Of a DNA stretch of 10,970 nt, positions 6,720 through 10,970 are shown piece after piece. The DNA is from Candidatus Njordarchaeota archaeon (GTDB lineage: Archaea > Asgardarchaeota > Njordarchaeia > Njordarchaeales > Njordarchaeaceae). Position 1 is the first letter of the stretch. The number at the start of each line of letters is the position of its first letter. Where the stretch lies: positions 1-10,970 of the forward strand of contig JAHKLF010000026.1 in the NCBI GenBank assembly GCA_029856615.1, given 5' to 3'. The notes under the pieces are model-generated. The model did no database searches and was not told the origin of the DNA. It saw only the letters and a program-made list of their open reading frames with translations. Made by a program: the position numbers and the translations under genes.

Positions 6720-7229
6720 TTACTCTTCAGCAGGGACGAATTCATAAACTAAATAGCTTTCAGGTAGACGTTCACTGACAACAAGTTTAATTTTCATACC
6801 AATATGTATTTTACTGATATCATCAACTCTAAGCCATGCTAATACTCTAACTCCTTCTTTTAATCTTCCAATAGCTATTACGTAGTCATCATAATGGGAA
6901 AAACTCTGAGGCTTTATCTTGATGAGAGTGTAGGTCTCTAGCTCTCCTTCTCCGCTCAATTCAATCCAATCTACTTCACTCTTTCTGCATTTTGGGCAGT
7001 CTACTTGAGGAGGAAAGTACAATTCTCCGCAATGCTTACATTTTATTGCTAGTATTTTGCCTTCAGCAAGTTTCTCAAAGAATGGGAAAATTTTCCCAAC
7101 TGAAATTGTGTAATTGAGGGTTAATGTTCTTACATCCCGCCAGAGAGGAAGCTGTGTTTTCTTGTCATAAGTTATAGGTAATTTCTTTCTTAGAGTCTCT
7201 TTATCAACATCTTTGTTTTCTGCACTCAT
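6720..7229 (-). CDS. DUF35 zinc-ribbon/OB-fold protein, thiolase partner
   Basis: This 169-residue protein has a rubredoxin-like zinc ribbon with C64, C67, C78 and C81 (CKHCGELYFPPQVDCPKC), followed by an OB-fold at about 88-167. Proteins of this family bind thiolases. In archaea they bridge acetoacetyl-CoA thiolase and HMG-CoA synthase and help channel the acyl-CoA intermediate; bacterial relatives such as ChsH2 pair with hydratases in steroid breakdown. The N-terminal stretch of about 55 residues, charged and then hydrophobic (LNYTISVGKIFPFFEKLAEGK), precedes the zinc ribbon and makes the protein somewhat longer than the usual 130-150 residues. It begins 14 bp after the thiolase stop, with the ribosome site GAGGGAG in that gap, so the two genes are almost surely co-transcribed and translated together. 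Confidence 0.95.
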   Translation of the reverse strand: MSAENKDVDKETLRKKLPITYDKKTQLPLWRDVRTLTLNYTISVGKIFPFFEKLAEGKILAIKCKHCGELYFPPQVDCPKCRKSEVDWIELSGEGELETYTLIKIKPQSFSHYDDYVIAIGRLKEGVRVLAWLRVDDISKIHIGMKIKLVVSERLPESYLVYEFVPAEE

Positions 7230-7243
7230 AATACTCCCTCTTT

Positions 7244-8425
7244 TTAAGGTTTACTGAGAGATAGAATTGTTACAAAAACGTAATGTCCAGTTCCTCCAAC
7301 GTTATGTGCTAACGCAGTTCCATGTTCAATAGGCGCTTGTCTTTCTTTCTCAACTCTTTGCTGAAGCTGTTTCGTAAGCTCAACGATCATGCTAACGCCT
7401 GTAGCGCCTATAGGATGCCCTTTGGCTTTTAGTCCGCCGCTTAGGTTTACTGGTATTAATCCCCCTATATATGTTTGCTCTTCTCTAGCTAATTTATACC
7501 CTTCCCCCTTTCTGACGAATCCCAAATCCTCATATGCAATAATTTCAGCAATTGTGAAGCAGTCATGGACTTCAACAACGTCAATGTGCTTGACGGGATT
7601 ATTTCTATCGATACCCGCTCTTTTATATGCTTTCTCAGCAGCTATTCTAGTAGATGGAATGCTTAGAAAATTTTCTCTCTTGCTATGGTTAGAAGTCGCA
7701 GTTGCTCCCTCGATAGCTCTTATCCAAACAGGCGAATCTGTTAATTTCTTGGCTATCTTCTCGGATGCAAAAATTACAGCTGCAGCTCCATCTGAAATCG
7801 GTGAGCAATCGTATAATTTTAATGGCCAGGCTATATAGGGAGACCCCATAGCGTCTTCTATTGTGATCTTTTTGGGAAAATGAGCTTTTGGATTGAAGGA
7901 TGCATAATAATGGTTTTTAACAGCGATTTTTGCTAAATCTTCTTCAGTCGCACCATATTTATGCATGTATGCTGTAGCAAAGAAAGCATAATAACCGACA
8001 AAGGTTGGGCCGAAGTTTTCAAACTCCCAGAAATAGTTTCCTATGCGGGCGAGTATTTCTACTCCTCTAGGAGTGTCTACTTCGTTCATCTTTTCTGCTC
8101 CCAGTGCCATAGCGATGTCTGCTGAACCACTAGCGATAGCCATATATGCAGCTTTAACAGCTGCACTTCCCGAAGAACACGCTGTCTCAACTCTTATGAA
8201 TTCTTTTGGGATAAGCCCAGAATACTCTAAAATTGCCGCTCCTGGCGATACCTCGGAACTCCAGACACCTATATTACCTAAAGAAACAAACTCTATATCT
8301 TCTTGGGATATACCTGCATCATTTAAAGCCTCCTTGATGGCCTCCCAGGTGAGTTCGGGGAGAGAGGTATCTACTCTTCTACCAAATTTTGAATGTCCAA
8401 CACCTACAATCGCAACGTTACGCAA
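7244..8425 (-). CDS. Thiolase, archaeal SCP2-like (acetyl-CoA C-acetyltransferase type)
   Basis: A thiolase of 393 residues, normal for the family. From the TTG at 8425 the nucleophile is C83 in VETACSSGSAA. The other active-site loops follow in order: HDCFT (287-291), where the cysteine likely replaces the second thiolase cysteine, and GHPIGATG (336-343) with its histidine. The C-terminal loop reads HNVGGTG in place of the CxG loop of degradative thiolases. These are marks of the SCP2/archaeal thiolase group, which condenses or cleaves acyl-CoA. With its DUF35 partner downstream it may supply acetoacetyl-CoA for the mevalonate pathway, but no HMG-CoA synthase gene is beside it, so another acyl-CoA role is possible. 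The frame extends to a TTG at 8437, but starting at 8425 gives the typical MRNVAIVGVGHSKFGRR opening and places GGTGAT just upstream. Confidence 0.95.
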   Translation of the reverse strand: MRNVAIVGVGHSKFGRRVDTSLPELTWEAIKEALNDAGISQEDIEFVSLGNIGVWSSEVSPGAAILEYSGLIPKEFIRVETACSSGSAAVKAAYMAIASGSADIAMALGAEKMNEVDTPRGVEILARIGNYFWEFENFGPTFVGYYAFFATAYMHKYGATEEDLAKIAVKNHYYASFNPKAHFPKKITIEDAMGSPYIAWPLKLYDCSPISDGAAAVIFASEKIAKKLTDSPVWIRAIEGATATSNHSKRENFLSIPSTRIAAEKAYKRAGIDRNNPVKHIDVVEVHDCFTIAEIIAYEDLGFVRKGEGYKLAREEQTYIGGLIPVNLSGGLKAKGHPIGATGVSMIVELTKQLQQRVEKERQAPIEHGTALAHNVGGTGHYVFVTILSLSKP

Positions 8426-8485
8426 AGGTATCACCAAAGGTTGATAAATATTGAAAATAGCGATAACAAAAAACGTAATGACTAA

Positions 8486-8497
8486 TATAAATTATTT
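8486..8497 (-). promoter_or_regulatory. Possible TATA box of the thiolase-DUF35 operon
   Basis: On the minus strand this reads AATTTATATTAG. It overlaps the last codons of the upstream radical SAM gene, whose stop is at 8482. Transcription would start near 8465, about 40 bases before the thiolase start. Confidence 0.4.
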
Positions 8498-8984
8498 TGT
8501 CTTAGTGCGAGAATATTGTCATAAAAGGATACATTTGGAAAACCGATAAACAGTTTTTTCTCATACCAACCGCGGATAAATCTATTTAGATATTTTTTAT
8601 CAGCTCCAAGTTTTCTTAAGAGATCTACTGCGTCTGCGAGAGTAATTCTTTTCCTGGTTTTTAAATACAATAGGATATGTTCAATAGTGGGTAAATAAGA
8701 GGCATTTGGATCTAATCCACTGCATCTATATGAGTGAAGGTCGAAGAAGCCTTCCTTGCAAGTTCCAAATGTTACATTATGTTTTGTGTTCATTTTAGCT
8801 AAAAAGCTCATAATTCTGCGTCTATAACTGTATGGCGGTATTACGTAATTAGTAGCATCTATTTCGCCATGAATCATATATAGAGCATAGAGTTTATTTA
8901 ATACATCAATTTTCTCCAGTGAAGATGATATATTTTGTAATACGGTTTCCGAGATCTTGAGGGTACCCGCTACAATGTGAGAAG

Positions 8985-8989
8985 CCCCC
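8985..8989 (-). other. Second frameshift site, G5 tract
   Basis: The minus strand reads TCC GGG GGC TTC in the incoming frame. Reading TCC GGG, skipping one G, then GCT TCT CAC gives SGASHIVAGTLK, the conserved family sequence. Ignoring the skip leads to unrelated residues and a stop at 8906. Confidence 0.8.
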
Positions 8990-9279
8990 GGAAGACGAGA
9001 CTGCTTCAATCAATTTCTTTAACATACTTGGTTCATCATTAACGTAAGGTATTATCGGCTGCATTCTGACTACTACCCTTATGCCCTCATTGGAGAGCTC
9101 CTCAATTACTTTTAATCGTTTATGAGGGGAAGGAGCTGTTCCCTCAAATAATGCGGAGATATTAGGGTTTAGTGAAATTAGAGAGATATGAACTAAACAT
9201 AGTTTTCTTTCTCGCAAGGCCCTTAATAAATCAATATCTCGTAATACGAGATCTGATTTAGTAACAATAAAGACGGGCA

Positions 9280-9285
9280 TTTTTT
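9280..9285 (-). other. First frameshift site, A6 tract
   Basis: The minus strand reads CTG AGA AAA AAT GCC in the incoming frame, which meets a stop eight codons later. Skipping one A gives LRK MPVFIVTKSD, the conserved strand of the family. A gain of two A would do the same and would match the usual length of this loop better. Confidence 0.8.
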
Positions 9286-9666
9286 CTCAGAAAAGTTTTT
9301 AAAACGTTTCTCGTCAGTTCATAATGTTTTTCTATTGGCTGATAAGGATCAGTTGCTGATCCTAAATCAACTGGTTGCCGATGCCTGAGTGATTTCATTT
9401 TCTGTAACTCTGTTGCTATTTTTTCTGGAGCATTAATTCTAACTGTTATCACCCCGGAATAATCGGGTGTTATTGCTCTTGCAAAACAATAAGAGCAACC
9501 AAATTCGCAACCAAGATATATGTTAGCTGCAAGTCTATGTGGACAGAATCTAAATATCTCCCAAGTCCTATCTATGGGATGTATGAGGTTTCTTGCTTTT
9601 TTCTCAATGACTAAAGGCATTATCAGAATCCTCGTATCTATTGATATTTCCCAAATAAATGTGGTT

Positions 9667-9676
9667 GTATATTAAA
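9667..9676 (-). promoter_or_regulatory. Probable TATA box of the spore photolyase-like gene
   Basis: On the minus strand this reads TTTAATATAC. Expected start is near 9645, giving a leader of about 25 bases that contains the GAGG (9633-9630) ahead of the ATG at 9620. An intact promoter and ribosome site suggest the gene was expressed until recently or still is. Confidence 0.45.
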
Positions 9677-9715
9677 GATATTTGGATTAAATGTTTAAAG
9701 GAGTTATTAAGCTAA

Positions 9716-9726
9716 GTATACAAATA
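9716..9726 (+). promoter_or_regulatory. Possible TATA box for a leaderless longin-domain gene
   Basis: GTATACAAATA lies centred some 20-25 bases before the ATG at 9742. No purine-rich ribosome site precedes that ATG, so transcription starting at or near the start codon, a leaderless mRNA, is the simplest reading. Confidence 0.4.
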
Positions 9727-9741
9727 TTCCCAAAAACATGA

Positions 9742-10500
9742 ATGGTGAGTGAAATAGATATTCACGCCATAATTCTATTACATGAATCAGGACTACCAAT
9801 TTATAGAATATTCATTTCTAAAGAAGAAATAACAATCGAACCCTTATTAGCAGCAATTCTTGGGCTTGCTAAAGAAATGCGGCTTGGGGATATCGCATAT
9901 GCAAGATTTAAAGATCTCTCGATTATAATTTTTAGAGGACTAAAAGAGCCAAAGATTATACTAACATTGCTTGCGGACAGAATAGATCATATTAATTACT
10001 TAAGAGGCATTTATCTGATGAATAAAATTGAGAGAGAGTTGGAAGGAATAGGAGATATAGTTACAAGTGAGACAAGAAAAAAGGCAAGAAATGTGATACA
10101 AAAATACATAAAGAAAATTGAGAGAATTCCTGATTTCTTAGGAGAATGCTTCGAGTACGCTTCAGAGAGTTTAGGTGAGATTTTCATCAGAACGTTACCT
10201 ATTCTTCTATACAAAAAATTTAACGAAGATCCATTAAATGTATTTATAAGAAGCCCACTTAAATTTATAGAGGAATTAAATAGGATTCTGGGAGAAACGG
10301 GGGTTGAGCAACTATTATCCATTATGTTAAAGTGCTTCTCAAAGAAATATTATTACCCTATAGAAGCAAATGGAAATGAGGACTTACTTAGAATTCTCAG
10401 AAATATTCTGGAAACCATAAAGGAAGATAGAGGAAGAGTGATTATTTCGATGCATAAAATGTTTGAGAAAATAATTGATTCTCTGACATCTCAGAAATAA
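9742..10500 (+). CDS. Longin/roadblock-like domain protein with C-terminal helical domain
   Basis: A 252-residue soluble protein. Residues 6-100 follow the longin/roadblock order: strand and turn HAIILLHESGLPIY (8-21), helix EPLLAAILGLAKEM (33-46), strands around IAYARFKDLSIIIFRG (51-66) and PKIILTLLADR (70-80), and a closing helix to about residue 102. Such domains act as GTPase-binding or regulatory platforms in archaea and eukaryotes. Residues 108-252 are charged and mostly helical, with a basic start (SETRKKARNVIQKYIKK) and no motif I recognise. There is no membrane segment. The next gene, 144 bp on, encodes the same kind of N-terminal domain, so the pair probably arose by duplication and may act together. 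The ATG at 9742 has no ribosome site; GTG at 9745 is an alternative. The domain call rests on pattern reading and on the match to its neighbour. Confidence 0.78.
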   Translation: MVSEIDIHAIILLHESGLPIYRIFISKEEITIEPLLAAILGLAKEMRLGDIAYARFKDLSIIIFRGLKEPKIILTLLADRIDHINYLRGIYLMNKIERELEGIGDIVTSETRKKARNVIQKYIKKIERIPDFLGECFEYASESLGEIFIRTLPILLYKKFNEDPLNVFIRSPLKFIEELNRILGETGVEQLLSIMLKCFSKKYYYPIEANGNEDLLRILRNILETIKEDRGRVIISMHKMFEKIIDSLTSQK

Positions 10501-10608
10501 TTCTCTGCGTAATTTTTGACGTTCTTTAATCGAATATATATGTTTTAGTAGTTAACTTTTATTTTCAGTAAAGGGTAGATATATTGTTTGACGTTTACTT
10601 AGTAATAT

Positions 10609-10619
10609 GTATAAAAATA
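10609..10619 (+). promoter_or_regulatory. Possible TATA box for the last longin gene
   Basis: GTATAAAAATA is a good TATA match, but a start 26 bases on would fall near 10640 and cut off the ribosome site GGAGAG at 10633-10638. An upstream element near GATATATTG (10578-10586) may therefore be the one used for the leadered transcript. Confidence 0.3.
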
Positions 10620-10644
10620 TCCATATTTAATTGGAGAGTTCAAA

Positions 10645-10970
10645 ATGATAAAAGGCGTTGTTGTATTACTAAGATCGGGATTATTAGTTGCACAGAGGGG
10701 TTTTGAACGCACAGAGTTATTAACTCCTTTGATATCCGCTGTAATCGGATTAGCTGAAGAATTGGGCATAGGAGTCTTCAGAAGTATAGAATTTCCCGAC
10801 TTTAATTTGTATGTTACCACAAGTAAGGAGAATCCAGAGGTACTGATAGTAATAGCTATAGATAAGGGAGAACCAGCACCTGAAATGAGGATAAGAGACT
10901 TAGTAAGGAGATTAGATCGAGAGTTACCTCGGGGGAGATTTGATGTCGTGACGGACGATATTCAAGAGAA
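10645..10970 (+). CDS. Longin/roadblock-like domain protein (3' end cut by window edge)
   Basis: The frame runs open from ATG 10645 to the right edge, 108 codons. The start is backed by GGAGAG six bases upstream. The fold elements match the neighbour starting at 9742: strand and turn KGVVVLLRSGLLVAQRGF (3-20), helix TPLISAVIGLAEELG (27-41), strand IEFPDFNLYVTTS (47-59), strand EVLIVIAID (64-72), then a closing amphipathic helix MRIRDLVRRLDREL (80-93). The LLxSGL turn and the xxAxxGLAEE/KE helix are the most alike parts. As with other archaeal longin/roadblock proteins, a role in binding or regulating a small GTPase is likely but not shown. Past residue 93 a charged stretch (RFDVVTDDIQE) begins, so another domain may follow beyond the window. 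Confidence 0.85.
   Translation, partial: MIKGVVVLLRSGLLVAQRGFERTELLTPLISAVIGLAEELGIGVFRSIEFPDFNLYVTTSKENPEVLIVIAIDKGEPAPEMRIRDLVRRLDRELPRGRFDVVTDDIQE

Larger units (their letters stand above)
8482..9620 (-). pseudogene. Spore photolyase-like radical SAM protein (COG1533 type), broken by two +1 frameshifts
   Basis: Three overlapping frames together spell one protein of about 378 residues. The first (9620 to about 9285) holds GCEFGCSYCFAR (C38, C42, C45, binding the iron-sulfur cluster) and SATDPYQPIEKHYELTR. The second (about 9280 to 8990) holds MPVFIVTKSDLVLRD and RMQPIIPYVND. The third (about 8985 to 8482) holds GASHIVAGTLK and VTFGTCKEGFF. This is the order seen in spore-photoproduct-lyase-like proteins, often called DNA repair photolyases though their substrates are unproven. 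About 70 C-terminal residues beyond FFDLHSYRCSG exceed the usual 290-300. The frame is lost at an A6 run (T6 on the plus strand, 9280-9285) and at a G5 run (8985-8989); dropping one base at each restores it. No other stop or lesion is seen, so this is a fresh pseudogene, a homopolymer sequencing error, or a slippage-decoded gene. The start ATG has GAGG nine bases upstream. Confidence 0.82.

Noticed and set aside
7389..8444. Plus-strand open frames 7389-7838 and 8043-8444
   Set aside because: Both are antisense to the thiolase, which has all active-site loops. They are products of its codon use.
10011..10820. Minus-strand open frames 10011-10322 and 10599-10820
   Set aside because: They lie opposite the two longin-like genes, and the second would cover the likely promoter and ribosome site of the last gene. 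No recognisable protein features.
1..10970. CRISPR array, insertion sequence or prophage remnants
   Set aside because: No spaced direct repeats, transposase-like frames, terminal inverted repeats or target duplications were seen.

Overview
The window is A+T-rich DNA that looks archaeal, most likely from the crenarchaeal/TACK side, though the exact lineage cannot be fixed by eye. The evidence is heavy AGA/AGG and ATA codon use, TATA boxes about 25 bp before likely transcription starts, TTG/GTG starts behind GAGG- or GGTGAT-like ribosome sites, a thiolase-DUF35 gene pair of archaeal type, a Ta0216-type B12-binding radical SAM protein, and an intergenic RNA with the full layout of an archaeal C/D box guide RNA. 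There is no CRISPR array, insertion sequence, tRNA or rRNA.

Layout. Positions 1-1761 (minus) hold a DASS/SLC13-family anion transporter with an unusual N-terminal membrane-anchored soluble domain; it is cut by the left edge. A 415-bp divergent promoter region follows. The plus-strand block 2177-4713 carries a small acidic helical protein, a seven-transmembrane protein ending in a longin/roadblock-like domain, and a SIS-domain sugar-phosphate isomerase/deaminase without a glutaminase domain. Facing it on the minus strand is the B12-binding radical SAM protein (4813-6438). The next gap (6439-6719) holds the C/D box sRNA at about 6601-6660 on the plus strand. A two-gene minus-strand operon encodes a thiolase (7244-8425) and its zinc-ribbon/OB-fold partner (6720-7229). 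Upstream of it lies a spore-photolyase-like radical SAM gene (8482-9620) broken by two +1 frameshifts, each in a homopolymer. Divergent from that, on the plus strand, are two further longin-like proteins (9742-10500, and 10645 to the right edge).

How the genes fit together. The thiolase and DUF35 proteins very probably act as one acyl-CoA enzyme complex. In archaea this pair usually serves HMG-CoA synthase and the mevalonate pathway, but no HMG-CoA synthase is present here. Three proteins share a longin-like domain: one fused to a membrane heptahelical module, one fused to a helical domain, and one possibly stand-alone. They suggest a membrane-linked small-GTPase or signalling system of unknown role. 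The SIS enzyme follows the membrane longin gene by 61 bp and may be co-transcribed with it. The most notable features not covered by protein genes are the C/D sRNA, a weaker second C/D-like candidate at 4716-4767 (minus), and the doubly frameshifted radical SAM gene.
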